From Antennarius striatus (Eukaryota > Chordata > Actinopteri > Lophiiformes > Antennariidae), in contig NC_090781.1 of NCBI RefSeq assembly GCF_040054535.1, positions 8,049,482 to 8,113,481 on the forward strand: 64,000 nucleotides of DNA, read 5' to 3'. Positions 34,666 through 49,000 of this stretch are shown here, piece by piece; position 1 is the stretch's first letter, and every line of letters begins with the position of its first letter. A program made the translations under genes and the position numbers. The notes under the pieces were generated by a model. It was not told the DNA's origin. It saw only the letters and a program-made list of their open reading frames with translations, and searched no databases.

Positions 34666-35635
34666 TGTTGTACCTGAGGTTGCTTCCCTCTCTCAGAGGT
34701 TATAGGAGACCATGCATGATGTGTGTGTGATGATGTCATCTGAGCCTCTCTGGACCTGAGCCTAAGATAGCACAGCGAACCACACACACTAACAACACAG
34801 TAAACAACAACAGGAAGGAAACGGCGTCGTGTGCTAAACAGGAAGGAAGTATGCATTCACTCACACACTGTCCCATTGGGTTTTCATATCCTCATCCATG
34901 TCATTGTATTTTTAAATTTATTTAATCAGAATCATTTTGTTTTTGCAACTCGGTCCAAGAAAAGTTGGGCTTCAAATCTAAAATGTGATGAACTGTTACA
35001 GAACCATCGAACAATACCGCACTGATTTCCCAAAGATTACCTTTTTTGTGTATAAATAAACAATGGAACATAAATAAAAACAGGATGCGATGATTTGCAG
35101 ACTGCTTGATGACAACTCTCGTGGTGAACTTCAAATCCTGCCTGTAAACGACTTCAGCCTTCAGCCGAACGTCGCCTGGAAACACTTCATCTGTTTTCTG
35201 AGTCTGTCCGTGTGTGTTTTTTTAACTCGTTGCTGGCATCCATCAAAATAAGCTTATATTTACAAAAATAAACAATGTTTTTTAATGTTTATAGTGAATA
35301 TAATCACTAATCACAAATAACAGTATTTGTTTGAGTTCATGTAGCGTCAAAATCAACATGTGATTCTTCTGAAGCTCAAACATCCAAAGGTGAGAATATT
35401 TAGAAAAACATGACTTATAGTGAAAGGAGATAAGCAGGAGGCGACATACATGAAAGACTGCATGCCCGTTATGTCATCTCTGGCTTTATGTCACCTGACA
35501 TTTACATATCAGGAATACACATATCTCATTAAAACTGAAGTGTTGATTGGATTTTTGAACCGTTATTACGATTTAAACAGTTAATTGGTTGATATTTAAC
35601 AAGTCGTATGAGTCACGCATGAACAAATAAGTGTG

Positions 35636-35638
35636 TGG

Positions 35639-35672
<34 letters not shown>
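35636..35672. repeat. (GTT)n microsatellite
   Basis: About 12 GTT units; they make a spurious poly-Cys frame. Confidence 0.9.
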
Positions 35673-36105
35673 CAAAGGAAGAGTTGGGATTGTTTCTGGT
35701 TGACTATTGTCATATCTTTGGTTTGTGAATTACAAGCCCTTCTTCATGTCATCTTCAGAGCAGGATGGAGGGTAGACACGGGGGCGGGGGACGGGGGGCG
35801 GGGGGCGGTGGGGGTCCTCCATGTTCTTCTGTACAGACTTGCTGATGTCGGATCAGTTGACCGAGTGATTCAGGCAGACCATGTCAGAGTAAATCAGAGA
35901 GCCAGGGAGCGTTCAGCATGGAGCCGCCTGACAGAGGCCTGTTTCCATAGTAACAACCCAAAGGGGGGGTGGTGAGGGGGTGTGATGGAGGGGGGGTAAA
36001 CCGCCAGCGTTCAGAGAGAGGAGGAACAGAGACTTTTCCAAAGAGGATTAGGAGATACCAGAATACGTTACTGATTTATCCATGAAATAAACCAACGCCT
36101 GGTCT

Positions 36106-36107
<2 letters not shown>

Positions 36108-36170
<63 letters not shown>
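36108..36170. repeat. (CA)n microsatellite
   Basis: About 31 uninterrupted CA units in intergenic sequence. Confidence 0.9.
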
Positions 36171-36172
<2 letters not shown>

Positions 36173-37518
36173 AAAGCCATTAACAAACCTCCCTCCTTCA
36201 CACCCACACACACACCCCCAGCATCCATGTAACAGTCCTCGCCAGTTTATGGTCAGAGCTACTTAGCAACACAAAGAGGAGAAATCATGAATGGTGTGTC
36301 GTTGGCTGAATGAGATTTTCAGCCACAGAGAAATGAATGAGAGGATCCTGAAATGAGAACAGATATGAAAAGCAAGGATTAAGTGTGGAGTGTTTACATC
36401 AACCCTCAAACCAAACGCTGTCTCCTTCTCAAGGTCTTTAGCTTTCTCACATTTTCTTGAATTCTATGAGATGGAGCCGGAAGTGTTCTGACAAGTGTTT
36501 TCTCTTTCTTTCCTCAAACTTCCTGTTTGTGAAACAATGTTTTGCTTCAAACCTCTTGATGCTCATTTAATTTATACATTTTCACTCATTAGTTTTCGTT
36601 TAATGATGAATTTCAACATAAATAACGACCAGAATTTATCTTTGAAATAAAAGTTAAAATAGAAAGTGAGAGTAGAATAAAAGCTTGTGACTGAATGTTC
36701 CATTTCCCACAAATGACAGAGAGACAAGAAATTAAGGATGTGAGTCTGAGTTACTGGAACCTGGACCTGTAATAAGAATAGATCAATTAAACAAAAATGA
36801 AAGTACGACTGGTTGCAGCTGTAAAAATGTCTCTCATTCAATCCCAGACAGTGGGTTATGTACTAAAAAGTTATAGAAGGATGTTATTAGGGGCTCCAAT
36901 AAAAAGCAGTGGGGAGAATGGATTCAGAGATGCAGGAAGAAGATGCGAGTCAACAGACAAGAGGGACTCCATTCAGGAGAGTTAGCTAAATAATTCATAG
37001 TTACAATAAAACTACACTTTACTGCCCTCTGCTGAACCCAGGATGGAAATGAAACACCTCCACGACAGGAGCTGAGTCAATCCGGCGGCGTCCCCACCCA
37101 ACAGCTGGCTTCGGTTGTTCCAGGATGACATTTGTTCCCTCAAAATAAACACGACAGTGCACAAATTAAATTGTCGAGCCATCAGCGTGCTGTCGTTAGC
37201 ACACAGATCAGTGAAACGAACCATACCGCAGTAAAAAAAGAACCTCAGGCCATTAGGCTTACTTAAGACCTTTGTTGTTCCAAAGATGGAGGTTGTTAAT
37301 ATTTATGGGGTTGCCGATGGGTGACAGGAGACGCAGAGACGGAAGCTGCAGAGGAAAGAGGGAGGAATACAGTTAAAGGAGAGGAGGTGGAGATTAAGAG
37401 AAGGTCAAAGGTGCTCGCGTCCAATCAGGACCGAAGGTGGAGCACAACATGAAGCTGTAATTGTGCTGACAGCTTGGCATCTGCTGTGATTGATAAGGAA
37501 AAGAGGCATAAGATAGGG

Positions 37519-37552
<34 letters not shown>

Positions 37553-38642
37553 TCTGCCGGTCTCGTTAGTCTTTAATGGGGGTGAGTGGAGGTGCTCTTT
37601 AAGAGGAGGCCTCTCATGAATAATGCAGTCTTCAGTCAAACCCAAACACAAGCAGGAATCACTGATCAGCAGATCTGCTCTGCTTCTAGACATTAATGGA
37701 GCTCCTCTGTCACAAAGACCTTCCCTCACTAATGCAAAATATAAAATCCAATAGTATTACAGTATATTGATGTTTAAAAACCAAGTATTAGTATTCATTT
37801 GTAGCATTTTTCTTGTTGTTGTGCAAAAATCTCATGAAAAGTTAATGAATCTCTTTGTACTTGTAGCACAGATGAGTATTTGCAGCAACATGATGATTCA
37901 TCTAAATAAAAAAAAAACTCCAACATGGTCACTGGTGTGTTTGGGGGTGGGGGGTGGGGGGGGGAGATTGTCCGTCAGCCTGCATGTGAATAGAAGGTCA
38001 CAGTGTCCCAGCGCCAGCAGGAAGGAGCTGCAGCACATTCAATCTGACCAGTCACTCATATAAATATTCCTCATCTAGAGATGTAAGCCTCCGCCCACTA
38101 TCCCCATGATGTCATCGCATCCACATTATGGTTTGACCCTCATAATGTGACTCTTTAATCATAAATAACCTGAAACCCCCTTTTCTGTCTCTAAACCCAA
38201 CATTTCTATTTCTAACATCAGTATCTGAAATAAATGGAATGACGAAATGTGGAATAAAAACGAAAGAAACTTTAATTGCACACTTTTTATTTGGAATATA
38301 TCATTACAGAGAAGGAAACATGCACAGAAATCCATCCATACTGGAATTAAACACCCTGCAAACATTAGTTTATACCTGCTGCCTCATCAATCACGAGAGG
38401 CGCAAACAAACAATTAAATGGTGACCATAACCTCTAAGTCAGTCCACACCCTCCTTCATAACCCATTCATCATTAATTATAATTTTAACCATAATAACTC
38501 TACCAATGCCTTATTATTTATTAATGTAAATCTCTAAATATCACAAGTTCCAGCAGGAACTCTACCTCCAAAAAAGTATGGTGGTGGGAAGACACACACA
38601 GGATTGGACCCTTCATAAAGTCCCAGTGATGGGATGTGAATA

Positions 38643-38648
38643 TTTATT
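38643..38648 (-). terminator. Candidate CASP poly(A) signal
   Basis: Minus-strand AATAAA (plus-strand 'tttatt') about 270 nt downstream of the CASP stop codon. Weak evidence, since the region is AT-rich. Confidence 0.3.
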
Positions 38649-38916
38649 AATATAAGAAGAGAAGAATGAACCTTAAATTATGTGCTTACTAGATTTCTAA
38701 ATTAATTTCACCTTGTTAAAGCAAAGAATTTGTAAATGAAAGCAAGTGGCTTTTTTTCTAACTGTTTAACCATTTCACTGCTTTAAGTCGCCCCCTAGTG
38801 GAGATGTCAGCTACTGCAAGAAGAACAAAAGGAAAACATCTTCATGAGGAGCGCATTTATGTCAAACTCCATAAGTAGGAGTTTGGACCCCTTAAATCTC
38901 ACTGAGGTGAGTCAGC

Positions 38917-39329
38917 TTAAAGGTTTTGGTCCTCATGGAAGCGGTGGAGGTGGTCAGCGTACCTGGAAGTAACAGAAACGAATGAGGAACTGCCATCACT
39001 TCTTAATATGGTCACAACAGCATTTCCTCCACTGCAGGACGAATGAATGCACTCACTTTTTAGCACAGAAAGCGGTGCAGTCTCTGCCGATGCTCTCGCT
39101 CCACGCGGTCTTGTACAACACCTGGACAAAAAAGCCGAGTGAACAGTTTTAGTTTTCGCTGACGCTGCAGAAGCAGAACCTCTTCAGAAGTCCAGGAGAC
39201 CTACCAGGAAGACCAGACAATGGAGGAACAGGGTGTAGAAGAAAGCAACGGTCCGGGCCAGCTTGTTGGAGAGAATCACACGACCCTGACAGGAAGTACA
39301 GGAGGATGAGTACAGAACAAGTGTGAGAA

Positions 39330-39402
<73 letters not shown>

Positions 39403-40465
39403 TTACCAGACCCAGAGTTGCTTTATCCCAGGGGCTGAGGCTCAGGTATCGGCGTTGGCGCTCCTGTAACGCAGACTTTTGTTAAAAACACTGGATTTGG
39501 AAAGTGTGAATACAAACACAGAATAAAAACATTCTGCGCAGCTGTTGTTTGTGTGGAGTCTTTGAACGCCATGATGTCGTTGGTTCAGCTACATCCAGCT
39601 CCTGTTTCCAAGAAACCACCATCACAGGTGCATTTATCCATTTAGGACAAAAGTCATTTTTTTCATGGGTGGACGGACAGACGGATGAAAGAACGACCGT
39701 GATCTCACACAGGAAGGACGACCTCGGTGAAATGAATGAACTACAATCTTTAGACAACATGAAGCAGGAGCTAGAAATACTTTAAACCCCTCCTGAAGTG
39801 TGTTCATACTTTAGGAAAATTAAAGCTTTAACCCTCGGCGATGTGGAATCAAAAAGTTGTTCCTGCTGAATCCGAATCCTCAAACCTGAACAGGCTCTAT
39901 TTTCAAATCAACAATTTAAAAGATTTTAAAATTATTAACAATTTTTAAATTAAGACACCTTTAACTGAGACAAAGCTCGCTCACAGAATGAGTCACAATT
40001 CAACTGGTAACTATAGAAACAAAAAATAAAATATGAAAAGTATAGAAATAGCAAAAATGGACTTGTTTCTTCTACACTGTCATCGGCTGTGTGACCTGAG
40101 AGTCGTTTGAGTCACCGCCTTCATCCAAACACACCAGGAAGTGTTCCGCTCTGGTCCGAACCAGAACGTTATCCTCAACAACCATTAATTATTTAATGTG
40201 CTGACTCAACAACAACCGACTCGGTGAGTCGGTAAGGCGGACCACGGCATAAAAGCTGTTTATTGGTGCGAATACTGAAGGTGTGTTTCCGGTACCTTCC
40301 TGCTGAAAGAAGCAAACGGGTCCAGTCTCTCCTCGTACTGAGACGAGTAGCGCATCACAGTGTCATCACTCCCTTCAGCCTACGGTGCAGGGAAAAATAC
40401 ACACACTAACTAGTTTTCCTGCAAAAGGTTTAACAACTAGACATCAGACAAAAAGAGTGTCACCT

Positions 40466-40544
<79 letters not shown>

Positions 40545-42449
40545 TCTGCCAGGGTAGCTCTGCAGGAACTTGATTTTCTCGTAGAGTTTGATGTTGTCTG
40601 CCCTCAGGCTGTCCAGCTCGCTCTGCAGGGCCTGCATGGTCTGCTGCACGGAGCGATTCTCCTGCAGGGGGCGGGGGGGGGGCGGCGGAGGGAACAACCC
40701 GATGAGACGTTAGTCCAGACCAACAAGAACAAAACAAAACAAAGAGAAGCCCACAGGAAGACACAACGTTTGAGAGGTGATGACTCACAGCTTCCAGTTC
40801 CTGATTGCGGGAGCGAAACCTCTCCCTTTGGCTGGAGATGATAGAGAGCAGAGAGTCCATCTGCCCCTGGGGGAGCTCTGCACCGGGGTTCACGCCAGAA
40901 CCTGGAAACAACAGGGACGCGGCAGATGAAACAACACCCGGCCCCCAGAAGCCTCCAGCTCTGACAACGGGCCTCCGTTTTGATGCTCTTAATCCACTTT
41001 GAGTCAAACGAACACTAGAAAGCGGGACTCGTACCGACTGTCACACGTAAGAACAGAGAGGCTCTAATCAGGCTGGTTAGTATTCAAACAGACGCCCCCC
41101 CCCCCCATCAAGTCTGGGCTCAGCAGGTTTATTTTAGTTCACAGATGATCAGCATCTTCACTCTGAAAACTGACTCCACGGTGGCGTGCTCTCACCTCGT
41201 CTACGACTATTTAAACGTGACAAACGCAAAACTAAGACGACGCAAACATTCATCAAACGTTTAACCTGAATATTTGGACGTTTAAAAGAAGCCCCCCCAC
41301 CTTATCTGTCCTCATTGACATTTTGTTCTCTTTAAAGGTTCTTGTGATTTTTTTTTCTGTCACATCTACTCAGGTTTTGGCCTCTTCTTGTAGGTTTAAA
41401 GTGGGCGGGGCTCTGATGGGAAAAGGGGACGTCTGTGCACCAATCAGAATTAAGAATTTGTGATAAATAAGAAATGAAGATTTTCTTTTTATTCTGAGAT
41501 CACTTTGCTAAATTTCTGAGGTTTTATATTTACAGAATTAAAAAATTCCACGAGGTGTTGTTGTTTATATTTAAGTGAAGAAGCCAAAGACACAAACGTC
41601 TGTCCGTATCCGAGGTCCTGGACGTACCGGTGAACATGGCGCTGGCCTCTTTGACCGGCTCCGGGATGCTCCCCATGTCGCTGATCTCCGATCCGTCCGC
41701 TTCGGGGCGCGGCAGGGAGGACAGGGCCTGAATGGTGCTCAGGTCATGCTCCAGCTTCAGGATGAGGGCTTTCTGCTCGGCGCTGGTCTTCACCGCCGAG
41801 GAAAACTCCACCTGCAGGTCCGCGTAGCGACCTGCCGGGAGCAGAGGAAGATTATTCTAGGTGGTTGATTTCTGGTTTTGCTTCATATTTTGTTAATTCC
41901 CCCAAGAACTCACCTGTAGAAGCAGATTAACACTCCTGTAAAATCCTCCTTACACTCTAGTCTTTCCTGGCTTTTCTTAACGATCTCTTTCTCTGAGAAT
42001 ACTTATTTCACAACATCATCCATGTTTTCAACAAAACACAATTTTGGACAAAAAGCAAGAAAGAAAGAAACTACCACAGTTAGTATTTGTATAAAAGAGA
42101 TTTACTTCAATTATCACACCTAGGGTGCATGTGAATAATAATGATGATGAATCAAATGTCAATCATAACAAATACATTGTGAACATTTCATACAGTGATA
42201 TTGCTTTTCAATGTTGTAGAAGGGACTGTTTTACAGTGCTGAGAACAAACAACATGATACGTTTAGTAAATAGAAAGATAAAAGAAACGATGATACATGA
42301 GGATAAACGAAAGGGAGGGAGACCCGAAAGGAGAAAAAAGCATCTCAGGAGTGACAGAAGTGCTCGGGAAACGACTTTCAAAAAGAAAAAAAAAACATCT
42401 TAACCATCCCTTTACAGTCATGCAGCCTTTTGTACTACAGCACACATGT

Positions 42450-42480
<31 letters not shown>

Positions 42481-45400
42481 CATAAAAGCAGTGAGAAAGG
42501 TTATGAGCATTATTACTTCCACATTGTCGATGACAGGTTGGACAAATCGTCTAAAAACACTCTGAACTTGCTAAAGCCTCAACAAGCATCTTAAAGCTTT
42601 CCACAAGGGAAGGGGTGGGAGGGGGGGGTGAAGATCTCCCCAGGTCATTTGGTTGTCAGACTACTCTGTCATTTAAGCTATGGGTGAAATGAAGTAACGA
42701 CACAAGGTAGCAAAATCTCCAAAGAACTGGCAGCGACCTTTTTGACAAAGATGGAGAAGAACTTCACTATTTGGCTTTCTGCTTCCTCTTTTAAGTCTGC
42801 TATCCTTTTTTTGTTTGTTTGTTTTTTTTGTTCCAAAGTTGATCTCTGCGCATTAAAACCTGTACAGTTTGGCAGTTAAGAGGAAATATTTTTTTTTAAT
42901 AAGACTTAAAATGAGCTGAAGCCAATGTGAGAAGTGAGCAAAAATAACAATCAAAATAAAAACAAAACAAAATAAAGCACGCAAGTGGAGGGGAAGTTTA
43001 AAGAATGAGTGTATTGTGCTGCGTTATGTGTATATGTATTACTGAGTGTGCTATGCATACAGCACCGCTGATTCAGAAAGTGTTTCCTTACAAAACCCAC
43101 TTCATAAGATATATTCTAAAAGTATTACAAAAAACATCTGAGGTTTTTCTTTCTTTCATTTTTTTTTTTTTTCCTGAATATGGTGACCAGTGCTGCTGTT
43201 CAGGCTTCCATTACAACTAATGTCAACTGAATAACCACGACTTCAACAGATCATACAGTAAAGCTTTACAACTTCAGAAAACATGATATGATATACAGCA
43301 TCTGTTACACCTTTACAATGTTATTCAACAGTGTATAGAATCATCTGATTTAAATTTGTAGAAAAATATCTGTGGATCATGGAAAAGTCCTGAATCGTCC
43401 CTTCTCTCCTCCCGCCTTCAAAACAAAAGCATACTGTGACAATAGTGAATCAATAGCTACTTGATCGACCGTATTTACAAGTCTCTTCCAAATAACCATT
43501 AGCATTGGCACACGTCATTATCAATACCTGTAGTGCCATTATTAAGGTCACAGCAAACCTGACACAAACAGAACAATACAAAATGCCCTATGAATAAATT
43601 CAGTGTTATTACAGTGTACGCTGTTTCTGCATGCTTCCTCCTTCATTCAAAGCTCTGGCCTTTCACTGCTAGTTAGGTTATGTACAATTTAAGAAATGCA
43701 TCATGGGAAAAAAAAACAAAAACCAACCATCTGAAATAAGACCGGGACCAAAGCATGTTTGAGGTCAGTTATAAATACACACAAGATTTCTAGTCTTTTG
43801 CTGCGCTCCAGCAGTTTCATACACAACCCCATGCAGAGCGCTGAAAAACAAAGTCGACTTTAGAGTACCGTTGTGACGACGGATGAGAAATAAATTTGGA
43901 TCTAAACACGGAAATGCGATGAACGAATCGGGCGAGGTCGTCAGCATCCAATGACATCACTAGTTTGGTGCCCTGCTTGGCAGTTAAAGGCACAAATCTG
44001 ATGATCTCACATGGTTTGGGTGAGATGATGGGTCTGGCTATAAAATGACGAATGGGCTTTAAGTGCTTATATGTTACGGTAGCTTTTCTTCACCAGCAAA
44101 TATACTGAGGGTGTCCAGTCTGAGCAGCTCAACAGGAGGCAGGAAGCGTCTGTGTTCAGTGGAGGACAGATGTTTGACATCAGTCCACAGGAAGAGTCAA
44201 GAACTTATAAGACGCATTAGAAAAATCCAACTTTATCTTATGTGTCTGTCTATGTCTTCAGACAGCTTATAAATATACCTGCATATTGAGAAAGGGGAGA
44301 CGATGGGCTGAAGAGATTTTTTGATAGCAACTGGTTTCTACGGCGACGCTTTCCCACCACAGGTGTCTGTGGTTTGAAACTCGTGGGCTGTGGCGCAGGA
44401 ATTCAGCTCATCCTCCAGGAAAACGTCTCAATTTTTTATTTTAGTGTTGAGATGCGAGTCTGTGTTTGGTTCACAACCACTTTTTTTTTTTTTTTTTTTT
44501 TTTAAAGGCATACATTTACCAGGATGCCGGGATCGTACTCTGTCATAGTGTTTTACAGACCCTGTCTTCATAAGTGCTTTGTTACAAACTGCAATCGAAA
44601 TTCTGCATAATGACAAGCTGGCTCTCTGATCAATGTGGCTTAGCACATCTGCTAGCTGGAACACCTCTCTAATCTCAATTTGGCAGATATGACCTCCTTC
44701 AAGTTAACGTGTTGTCAAGTTTAAGTAATTTCTTTTGACCTACTTAACAAAGTGTACATTTTTGGACCTGTTAATTACCTTAATGTGATTAAAGAGTGGG
44801 CGAACTCCATCAAAAGAAAGCTGCATGCCCTGCCGAGTATTAGTGTTGGGCGCGCCCAAGAAACAGCAAAAAAAAAATTTTTTTTTTTTAAAAATTAAAA
44901 TATAACAAAAACATCATCCGAGAATAGAAAACAGGTAACGAGATCATACTTTCGTTGATCTTGATATGTCCTTTGACTCTCTAGCTAGCAATTTAAGAGC
45001 ATAACTGTTGTGGTAGAAGCTTTATGCTTATGGGAGCATGAACTGTAGCAAACACACTTTTTTTTCTCCGAAGCTATTGAAATGACATTAAACTTTAGGA
45101 TTCATGAATATACAAACAAAATGAGAACTAGTACATCTTTGTAAATATTAACCAATACTGCCGGCAGTCTATACGTCTAATAAAAATGTTACTTGCCCTC
45201 AGGAACAGTATAATCCCTTAAAAAATAGACAACTCAAATGATAAGACATTAAATGAAAAATACAGCACCTATAAATAAGCAGAATAAAAACCAAAACTAT
45301 AAATGCAAAATAGCAATAAATCCAAGCTACAGTAAATCATAGTATTACACTACTTTGTGAGAAGATTAATGTAATGGTAACGCATCAAACAGCTTAAAGA

Positions 45401-46035
45401 AGGGTGTCAGTTGTGCACTAGTAGTGTGTGCAAGTAGATACGAAATATGACCAAACTCATTAGAAACACTGAACACTCCTCGACTGCACACACGTGCACA
45501 CACATGTACTGACAGGCGTGTGTTCTTGCACCCGCGCACGCACACACACACACACACAAACACACATACGCCACACACAAAGGGGAGGCAGTAGGCTGAC
45601 AGGCACTGAGGGCTTGTGTGGGACGGGTAGGAGGTGATATGCCTTATAATTTGTAGTGTATACAGTAGAATTCAATGCAAAAAGACTTACATCCCTGGAT
45701 ACAGGAGAAACTGGAGGAGAGTGGTGACTACTCGTACCAGAGTTGGGGTGAATTCACTTTGACAACAATCTACAGAAAGTACAGATTCATCAGGTACTGT
45801 ACATCGCAACGTATTCACTAAAACCCTTGTTTCCTGTTCGAAATGTTATTGATGATCAACTTCTTGAATTTGATTCGGAGTGAATTGACCTCGACCCTGA
45901 CTTACATGCAGGCAAATACAAATGTGCACAACACACACACACACGCGCGCGCACACACTCTCTCTTCCTGATTTGGCCTATAAAAAGACATGTTTTTGAA
46001 TGGATAGAGAAAATTTTGTTGACGGTGCAGACACA

Positions 46036-46074
<39 letters not shown>

Positions 46075-49000
46075 ACCCAGCAGGTCCAGTGCTGGGTCAA
46101 GCTGTGACGCGCACAACCTAAAACAACAATAGACACATAAAATATCACCATGTCAGACAGCTACAGTACTATGTGGATCCATTGTATAGTATGTCAACAA
46201 TGCAACATCATTCCATTTTAATTTGTTTCTTTTTTTTTTTAAAAACAGTAACGTGATATTCTCTTATTTTATGTTCTTATTTTGTACTAATTAAAAATGC
46301 TCGCTAAAATTCCCTATTTTGTACTCTTTTAGAGTCAATAGACTGTGCAATCTCTTATTGGCAACCAAATTGCAATATTTTTTTAAAAAAACAAACAAAG
46401 AGATCATCCTTCATCTTTAAAAGAAGGGTTTCGGGAGGCAAAAAGAGGGTTCCTTCCTTCCTTCCTTCCTCTTCAGATGAGTGTGTGTTTGTGAGGAATT
46501 AAGAGATCCTTCTGGCCATCACATGGCTGTCAGCAGGATAGGATGTGGGACACAACAGGCAGGAGTTCATATTCCTTACATCAGTAACAGCGGCAGCTCA
46601 GCCGACAGGCCTTCTACTACCCTCTTAAGAGCGTAGGAGTGAGATTAAAAAGAAAAAAAAAACATGCTGCCATTGAAAAGAGAACACACACGCACACCTT
46701 TTCTTTTTTGGGCGTGCATAAACATAAACACACACACATACCGACACAATCCCCCTAACTTACAAACACACGCACGCACACATACGCAAGTGAGTGAAAA
46801 AGGCAAAGGGTTTGTAACAGTCACTCTACAGTGTGAAAAATGAGGCGTCTCACTGAGTGAGGGGAGGTTTGTGGACACTTGGGAGGTGAGAAGAAGAGCG
46901 GAAAAAATCTCCTTTAAGAAAGTGAGAGTTCTTCTACAAGTTCCTGTCTATCTATCGTCTATCAGTGTCTATCACTGTGACAGCTGCTGTGTCAGGCCTT
47001 GCCTGTGTCACCGAGTCCGGGGTTCCGACCCCAGCTGTGGGTCAGACCCCAGATCGGCACTGACCAGTCTGATGCACCAGTGGCTGGTGATAGGGGGAGG
47101 TACAGCAGGGCCAGAGGCCAGCAGGACGGCTAAGTGCTTTTCTCAGTACAAAAACAAAACTTATTTAAAAAAAATAATAATAATAAGATAAGAGAGACAC
47201 ACAAGTTCTCTTATTTTGTTCTTTTAAGTCTTCAGTAAATCTTCTTTTTAAGGGTTTTGCCAACCACTCTTTGTTTCTTTCCTCTTTTGGGAAAGCTTTT
47301 TATTTAATAAAAATGGCTGCTGAGCTTGACTTTGGCTGTGTCCACTCTCCGACTGGAACAGAGCAGGAGGGGTCCAAGGTTAGAGGTCGTGAGGTTATGA
47401 GACAAGAGGAATGAAGGATGGTCAGGGGGGAAGCTAGAACTCCCACTCTGAAGGATCCTCTTTACTGGCAGCCTTCTCCAGCCTGTGGATGATGTTATTG
47501 AGGTTTGCTGCTTTCTTCTTCCGCAGATTATTGTCCCTGGGGTTTCTGGCGGGGCCAGAGGCTGGGATGTTAGTACTAGAGGCAGAGCCGCTGGAGGACG
47601 CCTCCGTGAGGCCAAACAGCACCATTCCACCCTGTCCGCAGCTGGAGCCCGGCCCCCCTAAGCCTGAGGTGGTGCAGTCTAACTCGGCAGGGGAGTTATT
47701 AGAGCCCCCTGCTTCAGACTCAGCCTCCATATCGTGGTCTTTGCATGATCCTCGGTGATCCTCCAGGCCGATGCCCAATCCCTGGCGAGTCTCCACCGTG
47801 CCCTCAGATTCTGTCCCATCACAGCTGTCCCCTTCTCCTGATTTAGACCCACGCAGGGAAGGGGAGCCCCCCTCGTTGCCGGGCGCTATCCCTCCAGCAG
47901 CTTGGATCTCCTCTATGAAGAGTTCTCGCCTGATGCGTGACCTGGTAGAGAAACACACACCAACACGCTATCAGATGTTGAAAAGGTCATTTATTACAGA
48001 AAAAAAAACACATCTCCATAAAATAAACATCTACATACAAGCTAGTGAACACAAATTTAAGAAACAAAACACATTTTTTATCATCAGTGACCCAAACCAG
48101 CCTTTGAAGCCCATCTGACACCAGATCAATATTCAGTATCCTTTCCTGAAGCTGACCTGTAATTATGGAACCAGTTGATGACAGTACTGGTCTTCAAGTT
48201 GAGTTGGGAGGCCAGTTCTTCAATGGTTTTGGGGGAGGGATAGGGCTTCTGCTGGTACGCCTTTTTCAGGGCCTCCTTCTCCTCGGGGCCCAACACCACC
48301 CTGGGCTTCTTCAGGTGCTGGTGTCCCGGGCTCTGGGAGCCTTGGATGTAGTCGGTCCCCACTAAGCTCGTGTCCACTGAATGCCCGTCACTCAAGGAGC
48401 TCAGACGTCTCTTCATGTAAGCTGGGAGTTGACACAAAGAGAAGAGCGAATAAATAACGGTAACATCTGCAGCAGGCGTGGTACAGTTCACAAAAGAGAA
48501 TATTGTCCTGCATCAAACTAGAATAAGTTAGACTGTAAAGCTTTTCAAGATTCCATTCCGCCAAATACAACCGATTTATATCAATACTAATGCAAATATG
48601 CTGGTGATTCTTGTCCACTAGGTGGAGCTGTAGACTTTCTCAGGGATTCAAACGAGGAAAGCGTTGCTTCCATTTTACAGCGAACAAGCGGCATTATCCA
48701 CTCAGGGCACCAGCAGCTGAAAAATGAACAGCTCATGGCAGCTTAGCATGAGGTTGACATTTTCTCAACCCCAATAAACGCTGCCAGATATATTAGTGTT
48801 GCAAAGGAAAAAACCCTTAGAGGAAGGTCAGACCACTCTGGAAAGTTGTGTGCTGCCTAGCAGGCACGAACCACAAGGGTGAGAGATCAACTCTGGTAAC
48901 TCCAGACTAGGTCCGTGTCTTTGCTCTGGGCTCTGCTGCCGGACAGAATTCTCCCCGTTAGCATTTGGATGCATTAGTTTAGGGTCAATACTCTAAAGTG

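Noticed and set aside
35631..35975. Plus-strand frame beginning with a run of Cys
   Set aside because: The start derives from (GTT)n and the rest from a G-rich stretch; no family resemblance.
41051..41621. Possible extra CASP exon between 40901 and 41628
   Set aside because: The flanking exons join in phase to give FTGSGVNPG without any insertion, and no conserved frame is present.
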